From Actinomycetes bacterium (GTDB taxonomy: Bacteria; Actinomycetota; Actinomycetes; Nanopelagicales; Nanopelagicaceae), in NCBI GenBank assembly GCA_014190155.1, contig BJFY01000001.1, forward strand, positions 62,001 to 126,000: a DNA stretch of 64,000 bases, written 5' to 3'. This document shows, piece after piece, positions 27,959-37,478 of the stretch; the stretch's first letter is position 1; every line of letters begins with the position of its first letter. A program made the translations under genes and the position numbers. Below the pieces are notes generated by a model, which made no database searches, had not been told where the DNA came from, and saw only the letters and a program-made list of their open reading frames with translations.

Positions 27959-28677
27959 ATAATTTTCAAATCCTCCCCGCAATTGATTTGAAAGCTGGCC
28001 GCGCAGTCCGGCTATATCAAGGTAACTTGACTGAAAATATCGATTATGGCGATCCAGTTGCGGTTGCGGCAAATTTTGTTGCAGCGGGCGCAAAGTGGCT
28101 GCACATCGTTGATCTGGATGCGGCCTTTGGTCGAGGTAACAACCGAAAATTGATTGAAACAATAGTTAAAGAGTCCGATGTTGCGGTCGAGCTTTCTGGT
28201 GGTCTGCGCGATGATGAGAGTTTGAAGAACGCCCTTGCAACCGGCTGCGCTCGAGTTAATCTCGGAACAGCAGCGATTGAAAACCCAGAATGGAGCGCGA
28301 AAGTAATCGCAGATTTTGGTGGAAAGATTGCAGTTGGATTAGATGTACGCGGTCATGTTTTAACAACTCGCGGATGGACTGAAACTGCGGGTGACATTTT
28401 TGATGCAATCACTAGGTTAGATCGCGTAGGCTGCGCACGTTACGTAGTTACTGATGTATCAAAAGATGGCACGTTACTCGGACCAAATTTGGAGTTATTG
28501 CGCGAAGTTGCAGAGTTCACCACTAACCCGATTATCGCCAGTGGTGGTGTTTCTAAGTTGGCCGATGTAATAGAGATTGCGAAGATCGCAAACCTTGGCA
28601 TTGAAGGCGTGATTATTGGCAAAGCTATTTATGAAGGTAGATTCACAATTGCAGAAGCTTTAGTGAGCGTTCGCTAA
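27955..28677 (+). CDS. hisA: ProFAR isomerase HisA (PriA-like)
   Basis: TIM-barrel isomerase for ProFAR to PRFAR. In actinobacteria without trpF this protein (PriA) also isomerises phosphoribosyl anthranilate. The sequence tracks PriA closely: [40 protein letters not shown], and an RGW in the mobile loop ([11 protein letters not shown]), the place of the Arg/Trp pair used by PriA for substrate switching. ATG at 27955 (240 aa), overlapping the hisH stop, is preferred over ATG at 27940, which adds five unconserved residues. Dual function is an inference; see the trp finding. Confidence 0.94.
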   Translation: MNNFQILPAIDLKAGRAVRLYQGNLTENIDYGDPVAVAANFVAAGAKWLHIVDLDAAFGRGNNRKLIETIVKESDVAVELSGGLRDDESLKNALATGCARVNLGTAAIENPEWSAKVIADFGGKIAVGLDVRGHVLTTRGWTETAGDIFDAITRLDRVGCARYVVTDVSKDGTLLGPNLELLREVAEFTTNPIIASGGVSKLADVIEIAKIANLGIEGVIIGKAIYEGRFTIAEALVSVR

Positions 28678-29453
28678 TGACTCTATCAATCCGAATCATT
28701 CCTTGTCTTGATGTCGCTAATGGGCGAGTAGTTAAGGGTGTAAATTTTATAAATTTAATCGATGCGGGCGATCCGGTAGAAATGGCAAACTTCTATTACA
28801 ACGAAGGTGCGGACGAAATAACATTTTTGGATATTTCTGCGAGCAATGGAGAGCGTGCCACAACAATCAAAATCGTAGAACAAACTGCAGCCCAAGTTTT
28901 CATTCCGCTCACCGTAGGTGGTGGTATTCGAAGTGTTTCCGATGTCGATAGATTGCTAAGGGCGGGTGCTGATAAAGTTTCAGTAAACACTGCGGCGCTG
29001 GAACGTCCAAATTTAATTAATGAAATTGCGGAGAAGTTTGGTTCGCAAGTTTTAGTTTTATCGGTCGATACGCGAAGCCGTGCTGATGGCGCTGGGTACG
29101 AGGTCACAACCCATGGTGGTCGAAAGACCGCAAAGATTGATGCGCTTAATTGGATTAAGGAAGCGATTACACGTGGCGTTGGTGAAATCTTGCTAAATTC
29201 TATGGATGCAGATGGCACGAAAACTGGATTTGATATTAAAATGATTAAAAAAGTCCGAGAAATTGCAGAGGTTCCGATAATCGTTAGCGGTGGTGCAGGC
29301 AGGGTTTCAGATTTTACAGATGCAGTAAAGGTTGGTGCTAACGCGCTGCTAGCAGCTAGCGTTTTCCATTTTGGTGAAATTCGGATTGCTGATGTGAAAA
29401 TAGCAATGAAAAATGCAGGTTATCCAACTCGCCAAATTCAGAGTAACCCTTAG
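28677..29453 (+). CDS. hisF: Imidazole glycerol phosphate synthase, cyclase subunit
   Basis: TIM-barrel cyclase/lyase that uses ammonia from HisH to form imidazole glycerol phosphate and AICAR. Catalytic aspartates are in [16 protein letters not shown] (residue 11 region) and [15 protein letters not shown]. Phosphate-binding [11 protein letters not shown] is present. At 258 aa it is normal. Start overlaps the hisA stop by one base (TAATG). Confidence 0.97.
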   Translation: MTLSIRIIPCLDVANGRVVKGVNFINLIDAGDPVEMANFYYNEGADEITFLDISASNGERATTIKIVEQTAAQVFIPLTVGGGIRSVSDVDRLLRAGADKVSVNTAALERPNLINEIAEKFGSQVLVLSVDTRSRADGAGYEVTTHGGRKTAKIDALNWIKEAITRGVGEILLNSMDADGTKTGFDIKMIKKVREIAEVPIIVSGGAGRVSDFTDAVKVGANALLAASVFHFGEIRIADVKIAMKNAGYPTRQIQSNP

Positions 29454-29456
29454 AAT
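29451..29456 (+). promoter_or_regulatory. -10 box abutting the hisI start
   Basis: TAGAAT includes the hisF stop codon and ends six bases before the hisI ATG at 29463. The nine-base gap between hisF and hisI has no ribosome site, so a second, leaderless promoter inside the his operon is possible. Confidence 0.4.
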
Positions 29457-29462
29457 TAGCAA

Positions 29463-29828
29463 ATGAGTTCAACTGGAAAATTTGAAGCGGAGATCGCACC
29501 GTTATTATTGAATTTTAATAATGAAACTGAAATAATCCCTGCAATTGCGCAAGATTTTGTGAGCAAAGAAGTGTTGATGCTGGCTTGGATGAATCGCGAA
29601 GCCCTCAAACTCACTGCAGCTACTGGCACCGCAACATATTGGAGTCGAAGTCGCAATGCAATTTGGGTTAAAGGTGCAACTTCTGGGCATACCCAAGAGG
29701 TTCAAGAATTAAAGTTTGATTGTGATGCGGATGCTGTTTTGTTGTTAGTGAAACAGATTGGCGTGGCCTGTCATAGTGGCGAGCGATCTTGTTTTCATAA
29801 CCCTATTGATTTGAAAGAAAAGTCATGA
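29463..29828 (+). CDS. hisI: Phosphoribosyl-AMP cyclohydrolase
   Basis: Zinc/magnesium enzyme that opens the adenine ring of PR-AMP. Seen: VLMLAWMNREAL, YWSRSRNAIWVKGATSGH, the metal site FDCDADAVLLLV, and the zinc cysteines in VACHSGERSCF. The 121 aa length fits the monofunctional form without fused HisE. The stop overlaps the next gene (ATGA). It may have its own leaderless start, with TAGAAT six bases upstream. Confidence 0.96.
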   Translation: MSSTGKFEAEIAPLLLNFNNETEIIPAIAQDFVSKEVLMLAWMNREALKLTAATGTATYWSRSRNAIWVKGATSGHTQEVQELKFDCDADAVLLLVKQIGVACHSGERSCFHNPIDLKEKS

Positions 29829-30085
29829 AAAGTCGAGGCAAATCTTTAATCGTTGCATTGTGTGCACTTCTGATTTTCAGCGCGTTAATTAGAAGTGGCG
29901 CTTCGCAGATATCTATCACCCAATTGGTTTTGGCATTTTTAAGTGGTTCTTTTGCAGTTTTCTTATTTGTAAAAGGTGTTTTCACAAAGAAAGCAAATAA
30001 ACGGTACGAACGCAAACCGCTAACCGCATGGAGCGCTTTAGATGCTGAATTAGACCCAACTGACAAGGTGAATCGGGTTGAATAA
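29825..30085 (+). CDS. Small two-helix membrane protein, possibly a shortened Trp-operon-associated protein
   Basis: Unassigned 86 aa protein with a basic start, two hydrophobic segments (about residues 7-22 and 31-52), a cluster of basic residues, then the tail AWSALDAELDPTDKV. That tail resembles the 'WdAL..GeDPT' ending I remember from the actinobacterial Trp-biosynthesis-associated membrane protein, which normally lies after trpE and has about four helices. If so this is a reduced or decayed version. It overlaps hisI by four bases and abuts the MauE-like gene at one base, so it is probably translated. Confidence 0.55.
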   Translation: MKSRGKSLIVALCALLIFSALIRSGASQISITQLVLAFLSGSFAVFLFVKGVFTKKANKRYERKPLTAWSALDAELDPTDKVNRVE

Positions 30086-30546
30086 TGAAGAATAGATTCC
30101 AGCTTTTGCAACCTTGGATAACGCTCTTATTTAGATTAATTTTAGGCGGCGTATTATTAGCAGCGGGTGGATTAAAAATTGGGCATTTGCAAAAATCAGC
30201 AATGGCGGTAAGAGCATATGAAGTTCTACCAATTTCGGTTGCAAATGTGATCGGCTATTCGCTGCCTTGGATTGAGGTGGGGCTCGCGATTTTCTTAATT
30301 TTGGGAGTTTTTGTGAAACAATCTGCCATGGCAAGCGGCGCTTTGATGTTTATCTTTATTATAGGAATTGCGCAAGCCGGCCTCAGAGGGTTGTCGATAG
30401 ATTGTGGTTGTTTCGGAGGTGGCGGCCAAGTGGCGGCTGGTCAGACCAAGTATCTTGCGGAGATATTCCGAGATGTTGGTTTGTTGGCAATTGCGCTAGC
30501 GCTCACTAAATTCCCAGGTGGTAAATTTGCTTTAGATCGACAATAG
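30085..30546 (+). CDS. MauE/DoxX-like redox-associated membrane protein
   Basis: Four-helix membrane protein of the MauE/DoxX superfamily (helices near residues 13-31, 50-76, 80-100 and 127-145). The LFRLILGGVLLAAGGLKIGH start is typical. A CGC pair (cysteines 107 and 109, in LSIDCGCFGGGG) lies after the third helix, the usual place for MauE-type proteins thought to pass electrons to or from a thioredoxin-like partner. The next gene is a DsbA-like oxidoreductase, which supports a redox pair. The start shares one base with the preceding stop. The function is inferred from family and context. Confidence 0.78.
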   Translation: MKNRFQLLQPWITLLFRLILGGVLLAAGGLKIGHLQKSAMAVRAYEVLPISVANVIGYSLPWIEVGLAIFLILGVFVKQSAMASGALMFIFIIGIAQAGLRGLSIDCGCFGGGGQVAAGQTKYLAEIFRDVGLLAIALALTKFPGGKFALDRQ

Positions 30547-30588
30547 ATTAAAGTCAATATCGGTAACTAAATCTGAGCGGAGTAAGTA

Positions 30589-31299
30589 ATGGCAAAGTCC
30601 CCAAAAACTAAAGATTCATCGGGCAGCAAGTCAGGCGGTGGCGATAATTTTACACGCTGGCTAGTTGCTGGCATGGTTGGTTTAGTTGTCGTCGTGGCTG
30701 TTGCGGTTTCGTTATTTAGTAACCAGACAAATACCGCAGCGACGCTGCCTTCAACAGTTAAGCAAAGTGATGGCTACGGGATTTCATTTAACTCCGGAAT
30801 AAAGCCAGTTATAGATATTTGGGAAGATTTCCAATGTCCGGTTTGTAAGAATTTTGAGGTAGTAGTTGGCGAATACCTAAACCAATTAATTGTGGAGAAG
30901 AAAGTTAATGTAATTTTCCACACGCTTTCATTTATTGGTGATGAATCCATCCTTGCGGCAAATGCAGCAGCTTGTGCATCTGATGAAGATAAGTTCCTAC
31001 CGTTCCACGCTCTGCTCTATCAGACTCAATCCGCAAGAGAGAATTCTGGATTGTGGAGCGCAAAATCGTTACAAGATTTAGGAGCTCAAGTCGGAGCGAC
31101 TTCAGATAAATTCAATGCTTGCGTAAAAGATGGAACTTACGCCCAATGGGTTGCTAATGTTGCTAGCGATGGCGCAAAGAAAAACGTAAATTCAACGCCA
31201 ACGGTATTTGTTAATGGTGTCGAAATTGATCGAAAAACCCAATATTTTGATCTTGAAGCTTTCAAAGCTGCGTTAGTGACTGCTGGACTAAAGGGATAG
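30589..31299 (+). CDS. Membrane-anchored DsbA-family thiol:disulfide oxidoreductase
   Basis: Extracytoplasmic thioredoxin-fold protein with one N-terminal membrane anchor (about residues 23-44). The active site is CPVC (cysteines 83 and 86, in WEDFQCPVCKNFE), and the cis-proline loop is NSTPTVFVNG. A second cysteine pair (AANAAACAS and KFNACVKDG) lies in the helical insert. 236 aa fits actinobacterial DsbA-like proteins. The ribosome site CGGAG lies eight bases before the ATG. Flanked by the MauE-like gene and lgt, it likely forms or isomerises disulfides in exported proteins; the oxidising or reducing direction cannot be told from sequence. Confidence 0.88.
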   Translation: MAKSPKTKDSSGSKSGGGDNFTRWLVAGMVGLVVVVAVAVSLFSNQTNTAATLPSTVKQSDGYGISFNSGIKPVIDIWEDFQCPVCKNFEVVVGEYLNQLIVEKKVNVIFHTLSFIGDESILAANAAACASDEDKFLPFHALLYQTQSARENSGLWSAKSLQDLGAQVGATSDKFNACVKDGTYAQWVANVASDGAKKNVNSTPTVFVNGVEIDRKTQYFDLEAFKAALVTAGLKG

Positions 31300-32123
31300 T
31301 GGGCAGCTTTCACCAATTTATTCCATCACCGACTCGCGCTTTTATAGAGTTGGGTCCATTAACGATTCATTTTTACGCTATCGCAATTCTCTCTGGAATC
31401 GCCATTGCAATTTATTGGGGCAATGCGCGCTTTGTCGCGGCGGGTGGCGCGCCTGGCAGAGTCTCAGAGGTTGCGATCGTTGCAGTTCCCATGGGTGTGA
31501 TCGGAGGTCGGATTTATCATGTCATCTCATCACCGCAAGGATATTTTGGCAACAATGGTAGACCGATTGAGATTTTTTATATCTGGCAAGGTGGGCTTGG
31601 AATTTGGGGCGCCATTTCTCTTGGGTTAGCTGCGGCTTGGTGGAGTTTTAAAAGAGATAAAATTAGTACAGCAAACTCTTTAACATTTGGGGTTTTTGCG
31701 GATGCGTTAGCGCCCGGAGTTGTGGTTGCGCAAGCGATTGGCCGATGGGGAAATTGGTTCAACGTTGAATTATTCGGCCGGCCAACAACGTTGCCGTGGG
31801 GATTAGAAGTACCAATGCGATTTCGACCTGACGGGTTTACCGAGTTCGCTACATTTCATCCAACTTTTATTTATGAATCAATCTGGTGCTTAATCGTGGC
31901 ATTTCTTTTATTACGTTTTGAAAAATTTAGAATGGCACCTGGCTCAATATTTATCGCCTACGTAGCCTTATATTCATTTGGACGAATTTTTGTCGAGAGC
32001 TTGCGGATTGATGATGCTAATTTGATATTAGGTTTAAGGCTAAACATCTGGGTAGGGATATTAGTATGCGCTGTATCGAGCGCCACTCTGATAAAGCGTT
32101 GGAAAATCGCGACTAGGCGATAG
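31299..32123 (+). CDS. lgt: Prolipoprotein diacylglyceryl transferase Lgt
   Basis: Membrane enzyme that attaches diacylglycerol to the lipobox cysteine of prolipoproteins, the step before LspA. The Lgt signature appears as GRWGNWFNVELFGRPT (about residues 147-162), with GGRIYHVI and the later FHPTFIYES segment (conserved tyrosine and glutamate). Seven membrane helices can be traced. The 274 aa length is normal. GTG start overlaps the preceding stop by one base. Confidence 0.96.
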   Translation: MGSFHQFIPSPTRAFIELGPLTIHFYAIAILSGIAIAIYWGNARFVAAGGAPGRVSEVAIVAVPMGVIGGRIYHVISSPQGYFGNNGRPIEIFYIWQGGLGIWGAISLGLAAAWWSFKRDKISTANSLTFGVFADALAPGVVVAQAIGRWGNWFNVELFGRPTTLPWGLEVPMRFRPDGFTEFATFHPTFIYESIWCLIVAFLLLRFEKFRMAPGSIFIAYVALYSFGRIFVESLRIDDANLILGLRLNIWVGILVCAVSSATLIKRWKIATRR

Positions 32124-32126
32124 GAT
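32121..32126 (+). promoter_or_regulatory. -10 box abutting the VIT-family start
   Basis: TAGGAT begins on the lgt stop codon and ends six bases before the ATG at 32133. No ribosome site is visible in the nine-base gap, so a leaderless transcript is predicted. Confidence 0.4.
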
Positions 32127-32132
32127 TTAGCT

Positions 32133-32840
32133 ATGCCATTAACTGATGTACAACTACGAAACGAACACCATCTAACGCATCGCAGTGGCTGGTTACGTGC
32201 TGCGGTACTAGGCGCAAATGACGGCTTAGTTTCCACTGCAAGTTTGATGATTGGTGTCGCAACAGCTCGGGCTGATAATTTTATTATTACAGCTGGTCTC
32301 GCTGGTATTGCTGCTGGCGCTATGTCAATGGCGGTTGGTGAATATGTTTCAGTCCGTTCCCAAAATGACATTGAAGATGCGGATAAGCGATTAGAAATGG
32401 AACATTTAACAGTAGATCCCGAAGGTGAGTTAGAAGAGCTGGCGCACATTTATGAAAATCGTGGCTTGCCAAAAGATCTAGCACTGCAAGTTGCAAAACA
32501 TATGCACGATCGAGATCCGCTTGAAGCGCACTTAAGAGATGAACTTGGGCAATCTGAACATACAAAAGCCAGACCGTTACAAGCTGCTATTGCTTCCGCG
32601 ATAAGTTTCACCATTGGCGGCTTTGTGCCATTCCTTGGAGCTTTTGCACCAACGCTGGGTGCGAAGGCTTGGAGCATTGTGGTCATTACTCTCTTTGGTT
32701 TAATTGGAACCGGAATTATCAGCGCGCGAACTGCGGGAGCTCCAGTACTTAAAACCACCATCCGGATATTTGTTGGGGGTTCAATTGGTATGGCAATCAC
32801 CGCTGGGATCGGCCACCTAGTTCATATCTCCGGAATTTAA
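32133..32840 (+). CDS. VIT1/CCC1-family membrane transporter (iron/manganese)
   Basis: Member of the VIT1/CCC1 divalent-metal transporter family. The first helix carries LGANDGLVSTASLMIGVA, followed by AGAMSMAVGEYVSVRSQ, the family's metal-path signatures. The middle segment (about residues 75-145) is acidic and helical, as in the metal-binding domain of this family, and three hydrophobic helices follow. 235 aa is normal. Metal identity is not resolvable; Fe(II) or Mn(II) export is typical. It is in the lgt-to-gltB gap in the same orientation, perhaps with its own -10 box. Confidence 0.9.
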   Translation: MPLTDVQLRNEHHLTHRSGWLRAAVLGANDGLVSTASLMIGVATARADNFIITAGLAGIAAGAMSMAVGEYVSVRSQNDIEDADKRLEMEHLTVDPEGELEELAHIYENRGLPKDLALQVAKHMHDRDPLEAHLRDELGQSEHTKARPLQAAIASAISFTIGGFVPFLGAFAPTLGAKAWSIVVITLFGLIGTGIISARTAGAPVLKTTIRIFVGGSIGMAITAGIGHLVHISGI

Positions 32841-32902
32841 GGTTTAGCCACTGCATACTTAGTCGGGTATTTGCTACAGTATCGCTCTCATAAGGGCCAT
32901 TG

Positions 32903-32931
32903 TTGTCCCAGAACTCAAAAATATCTATAAA
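32903..32931 (+). promoter_or_regulatory. gltBD promoter
   Basis: TTGTCC (32903-32908) and TATAAA (32926-32931) are separated by 17 bases. Transcription would start near 32938, leaving a 20-base leader with CTGGAG before the gltB GTG. A small hairpin-like CTAT-AAAAG-ATAG overlaps the -10 box (32925-32937). Confidence 0.55.
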
Positions 32932-32957
32932 AGATAGTAATTCTCTGGAGATAACTG

Positions 32958-35900
32958 GTGCCACTTTTCTCTGCGTTACCTGCGAAACAGGGTTTGTATG
33001 ACCCTGCGCAAGAGCATGACGCATGCGGCGTCGCTATGGTGGCAACGCTAAATAAAATTGCAACACATGAAATTGTGCAAAAAGGTCTAACTGCGCTACG
33101 TAATCTTGAACACCGAGGCGCTTCTGGCGCAGAAGTAAATAGTGGTGATGGCGCCGGAATTTTAATCAGAGTACCGGATGCTTTCTATCGCGAAGTAGTT
33201 GGTTTTGAAATTGGCGCTCCCGGAAGTTACGCGACTGGGTTAGTTTTTCTACCGAAAGATTTTGCTGAAAAAACAAGAATTGGTCAGATCGCAGATGAAG
33301 AAGGGCTAACCATTCTTGGCTGGCGGAATTTGCCGACCAACTCGATATCGCTGGGAAAGACGGCGCTTTCGGTGATGCCAAATTTTGAACAGATATTTTT
33401 AACTGCCAAAGATAACTCACTCAATTTGGTGCTGGAGCGAAAAGCATTTTGCTTCAGAAAAAGAGTAGAACACGAACTACCAATCTATTTTCCATCGCTT
33501 TCATCACGGACCATTGTTTACAAAGGCATGTTAACTACGGGCCAACTTGAGGAATTCTTCCCAGACTTATCAGATTCTCGAGTAGTTTCACCGCTAGCAC
33601 TGGTGCACTCTAGATTCTCAACAAATACTTTCCCATCGTGGCCGCTAGCTCACCCATACCGGTATATCGCACATAATGGTGAAATTAATACTGTAAAAGG
33701 AAATCGCAATTGGATGGCCGCGCGTGAAACACTGTTAGAAACCAAATTGATTCCTGGCGAAATATCTAGATTGTTTCCGATTATTGATTCACATGGTAGC
33801 GATTCGGCTTCACTAGATGAAGTACTGGAGTTACTTTATTTAAGCGGTCGATCTTTACCGCATGCTATGTTGATGATGATTCCGGAAGCTTGGGAAAATC
33901 ATGCATCGATGAGTGAAAAACGTCGTGATTTTTATCAATTCCATGCATCGCTTATGGAACCTTGGGATGGACCAGCATGTGTGACCTTTACTGACGGAAA
34001 GCAGATTGGTGCAGTTCTAGATCGGAATGGGTTACGGCCATCACGATATTGGGTCACTAAAGATGGGTTAGTAGTTCTTGCTAGCGAAGTTGGTGTTTTA
34101 GATATCCCACAAGAGCGGATAGCACGAAAAGGAAGATTGCAACCTGGACGAATGTTTTTAGTTGATGTCGATGAAGGGCGAATCATTGAAGATGATGAAA
34201 TTAAAGACGGGCTAGCTAATGGTGCGCCATATAGCGATTGGCTGCATGCCGGATTAATTAAGTTAGAAGAATTACCAGCACGCGAACATATTGTCTATCC
34301 GCACTCTTCTGTTTTGCGAAGACAGCGAGCTTTTGGATATACCGAAGAAGAACTGCGAATAATAATTGCGCCGATGGCTAAATCTGGTGGCGAACCGTTA
34401 GGTTCAATGGGAACCGACTCTCCAATCGCAGCGCTCTCGGATAAGCCACGATTGCTCTTTGATTATTTCGCCCAACTTTTTGCGCAAGTAACTAATCCGC
34501 CGCTAGATGCGATTCGTGAGGAACTAGTGACTTCACTTGGTGGTTCCATTGGGCCAGAACATAATTTGCTGGATCCCGGTCCAGCATCCTGCCGTCAAAT
34601 ATCACTGCCGTTCCCAGTAATAGATAATGATGAACTTGCAAAAATTATTCACGTAAATGCTGATGGCGATCACCCAGGTTTTATCACGCATAGCGTTAGT
34701 GGTCTTTTTCCGATTGCCGGTGGTGGCGAATCATTAGCAGCACGATTAACTGAAATTAGAGAAGAAGTTACCAACGCGATAAACGAAGGCGCACGATTGA
34801 TTGTGCTATCTGATCGCGATGGCGACGCGGAAAACGCTCCGATTCCGTCACTTTTGCTCACGGCCGCAGTCCATCATCATTTAATTCGGGAAAAAACTCG
34901 AACTAAAGTTGGACTAGTAGTAGAAAGCGGCGATGTTAGGGAAGTTCATCATGTTGCGCTGCTTGTCGGGTTTGGTGCTGCCGCGGTGAATCCTTACTTA
35001 GCAATGGAAAGCGCTGAGGATCTAGTTTTACAAGGTGTGATCACTGGCATCGCTCCAGAAAAAGCGGTTCGCAATCTAATCAAAGCTCTTGGCAAAGGCG
35101 TGCTTAAAGTTATGTCGAAGATGGGAATCTCCACAATAGCTTCGTATACCGGTGCTCAAGTATTTGAAGCGATTGGATTATCCCAAGAAATTATTGATGA
35201 ATACTTTGTTGGTGCAACTTCTCGATTAGGGGGAGTTGGGTTAGATGTAATCGCAGAAGAAACCATCAGGCGACACCATGTTGCATACCCACCAGGTGGC
35301 GAAATTCCGGGTGCGCGTCGCTTAACTATTGGTGGCGAATACCAATGGCGTCGTGAAGGTGAACCACATCTATTCAACCCTGAAACGGTTTTCATGTTGC
35401 AGCATGCAACTAAGAATAAGCGCTACGACATTTTTAAGAGATACACAAAGAAGGTAGATGATCAAAGCGCTAATTTAATGACACTTCGTGGCCTTTTTGA
35501 ATTCAAAGCGGGCATACGAAAACCAATTTCGATTGATGAAGTGGAACCAGTTACCGAAATTTTAAAACGATTCTCCACCGGTGCGATGTCATACGGATCG
35601 ATTTCCAAAGAGGCTCATGAAACTTTAGCAATCGCAATGAATCGAATTGGTGGAAAATCAAACACTGGCGAAGGTGGCGAGGACGCGGATCGTTTTATCC
35701 CAATGGCGAACGGTGATTCAAAACGTTCCGCAATTAAGCAAGTAGCTAGCGGACGTTTTGGCGTAACTAGCGAATACCTAGTTAATGCTGATGATATTCA
35801 AATCAAAATGGCACAAGGTGCAAAACCCGGTGAAGGCGGCCAATTGCCAGGTAACAAGGTTTATCCATGGATTGCAAAAGTTCGTCACTCAACTCCAGGT

Positions 35901-37478
35901 GTCGGATTAATTTCGCCACCGCCTCATCACGATATTTACTCCATCGAAGATCTGGCGCAATTGATTCATGATTTAAAGAATTCAAATAAAGATGCACGAA
36001 TTCATGTGAAGTTAGTGGCTGAAGTAGGGGTAGGCACAGTTGCAGCTGGTGTAAGCAAAGCGCATGCGGATGTAGTTTTAATTTCGGGACATGATGGCGG
36101 AACGGGCGCTTCACCACTTACATCATTAAAACATGCCGGCGCTCCATGGGAGTTAGGTTTAGCCGAAACCCAACAAACTTTGATGCTTAACGGATTGCGT
36201 GACCGAATAGTTGTACAAGCCGATGGCCAGATGAAAACTGGACGCGATGTAATAATTGCCACTTTACTAGGCGCAGAAGAATTTGGTTTTGCTACGGCTC
36301 CGCTAGTTGTTTCGGGCTGTGTGATGATGCGGGTATGTCATCTTGATACCTGCCCAGTTGGTGTTGCTACTCAAAATCCTGAGTTAAGAAAGAAATTTAC
36401 TGGAAAGCCAGAATTTGTTGAGACTTTTTTTGAATATATCGCTGAAGAAGTGCGTGAAATTTTGGCAACATTAGGTTTCAAGAGTTTGGCAGAAGCTGTT
36501 GGACAAGTTGAAGTTTTAGAAACTAAAGCAGCAGTAGATCATTGGAAAGCGAGCGGGCTAGATCTTGCGCCGCTATTAAAATTCCCAGAAGTTTCACCTA
36601 ATGCGATTCGGCGGAATACCACCACTCAAGATCATGGATTAGCAGCTGCGCTTGATAATGCATTGATTGTTAAGGCAATGCCAGCGCTAGAAAGAAAAAC
36701 TCCAACAAAAATTAGTTTATCGATTAAAAACGGTAATCGAACTGTCGGAACTATGTTGGGCTCAGAAATCACGCGTCGATTTGGAAATAACGGATTACCA
36801 GAAAACACAATCGATATAACGTTTCATGGCTCAGCAGGTCAATCACTCGGCGCATTTATCCCTAATGGTTTAACAATTAGACTTTTTGGTGATTCAAATG
36901 ATTATCTTGGTAAAGGCTTATCAGGCGGGCGAATTATTCTCCGTCCGGATGAGAAATCTTCTTTCAATTCCAATGAAAATGTTATTGCCGGAAACGTGAT
37001 CGGATACGGTGCCACTACCGGGGAAATCTACATAAGAGGAGTGGTGGGCGAACGTTTCTGCGTGCGAAACTCGGGTGCAACTGCAGTAGTGGAAGGTGTT
37101 GGCGATCATGGTTGCGAGTACATGACTGGTGGCACCGTTATTGTACTTGGCAAAACTGGTAGAAACTTTGGCGCTGGTATGTCTGGTGGCATCGCTTATG
37201 TGTTGGACTTGGATCCATTAAATGTAAATCCAGAAATGGTTGATGTGCTCTCACTTCCAGATGATCGTGCAGTAGTAGTAAAGAAATTAATTACAAATTT
37301 TACTTTGGAAACCGAATCTAAAGTGGCAGCCGAACTTTTAGAAAATTGGGATGAAAGCTATGCGCGAATCTCGATGGTATTGCCGCGCGATTATGCCCGG
37401 ATTTTGGCAGTCATTGCACGGGCTGAACGTGAAGGTTTACCCGCAGATGAACTAGTGATGGAGGCGGTCAATGGGTGA
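32958..37478 (+). CDS. gltB: Glutamate synthase (NADPH) large subunit
   Basis: Alpha subunit of GOGAT, turning 2-oxoglutarate plus glutamine into two glutamates. The class II glutaminase domain is N-terminal; the catalytic cysteine is residue 23 (HDACGVAM), so a 22-residue propeptide is expected. A central domain, the FMN synthase domain ([25 protein letters not shown]) and the 3Fe-4S cluster [12 protein letters not shown] follow, then the beta-helix C-domain with [21 protein letters not shown]. 1506 aa is full length. GTG start 32958 with CTGGAG upstream; overlaps gltD by eight bases. Confidence 0.97.
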   Translation: MPLFSALPAKQGLYDPAQEHDACGVAMVATLNKIATHEIVQKGLTALRNLEHRGASGAEVNSGDGAGILIRVPDAFYREVVGFEIGAPGSYATGLVFLPKDFAEKTRIGQIADEEGLTILGWRNLPTNSISLGKTALSVMPNFEQIFLTAKDNSLNLVLERKAFCFRKRVEHELPIYFPSLSSRTIVYKGMLTTGQLEEFFPDLSDSRVVSPLALVHSRFSTNTFPSWPLAHPYRYIAHNGEINTVKGNRNWMAARETLLETKLIPGEISRLFPIIDSHGSDSASLDEVLELLYLSGRSLPHAMLMMIPEAWENHASMSEKRRDFYQFHASLMEPWDGPACVTFTDGKQIGAVLDRNGLRPSRYWVTKDGLVVLASEVGVLDIPQERIARKGRLQPGRMFLVDVDEGRIIEDDEIKDGLANGAPYSDWLHAGLIKLEELPAREHIVYPHSSVLRRQRAFGYTEEELRIIIAPMAKSGGEPLGSMGTDSPIAALSDKPRLLFDYFAQLFAQVTNPPLDAIREELVTSLGGSIGPEHNLLDPGPASCRQISLPFPVIDNDELAKIIHVNADGDHPGFITHSVSGLFPIAGGGESLAARLTEIREEVTNAINEGARLIVLSDRDGDAENAPIPSLLLTAAVHHHLIREKTRTKVGLVVESGDVREVHHVALLVGFGAAAVNPYLAMESAEDLVLQGVITGIAPEKAVRNLIKALGKGVLKVMSKMGISTIASYTGAQVFEAIGLSQEIIDEYFVGATSRLGGVGLDVIAEETIRRHHVAYPPGGEIPGARRLTIGGEYQWRREGEPHLFNPETVFMLQHATKNKRYDIFKRYTKKVDDQSANLMTLRGLFEFKAGIRKPISIDEVEPVTEILKRFSTGAMSYGSISKEAHETLAIAMNRIGGKSNTGEGGEDADRFIPMANGDSKRSAIKQVASGRFGVTSEYLVNADDIQIKMAQGAKPGEGGQLPGNKVYPWIAKVRHSTPGVGLISPPPHHDIYSIEDLAQLIHDLKNSNKDARIHVKLVAEVGVGTVAAGVSKAHADVVLISGHDGGTGASPLTSLKHAGAPWELGLAETQQTLMLNGLRDRIVVQADGQMKTGRDVIIATLLGAEEFGFATAPLVVSGCVMMRVCHLDTCPVGVATQNPELRKKFTGKPEFVETFFEYIAEEVREILATLGFKSLAEAVGQVEVLETKAAVDHWKASGLDLAPLLKFPEVSPNAIRRNTTTQDHGLAAALDNALIVKAMPALERKTPTKISLSIKNGNRTVGTMLGSEITRRFGNNGLPENTIDITFHGSAGQSLGAFIPNGLTIRLFGDSNDYLGKGLSGGRIILRPDEKSSFNSNENVIAGNVIGYGATTGEIYIRGVVGERFCVRNSGATAVVEGVGDHGCEYMTGGTVIVLGKTGRNFGAGMSGGIAYVLDLDPLNVNPEMVDVLSLPDDRAVVVKKLITNFTLETESKVAAELLENWDESYARISMVLPRDYARILAVIARAEREGLPADELVMEAVNG

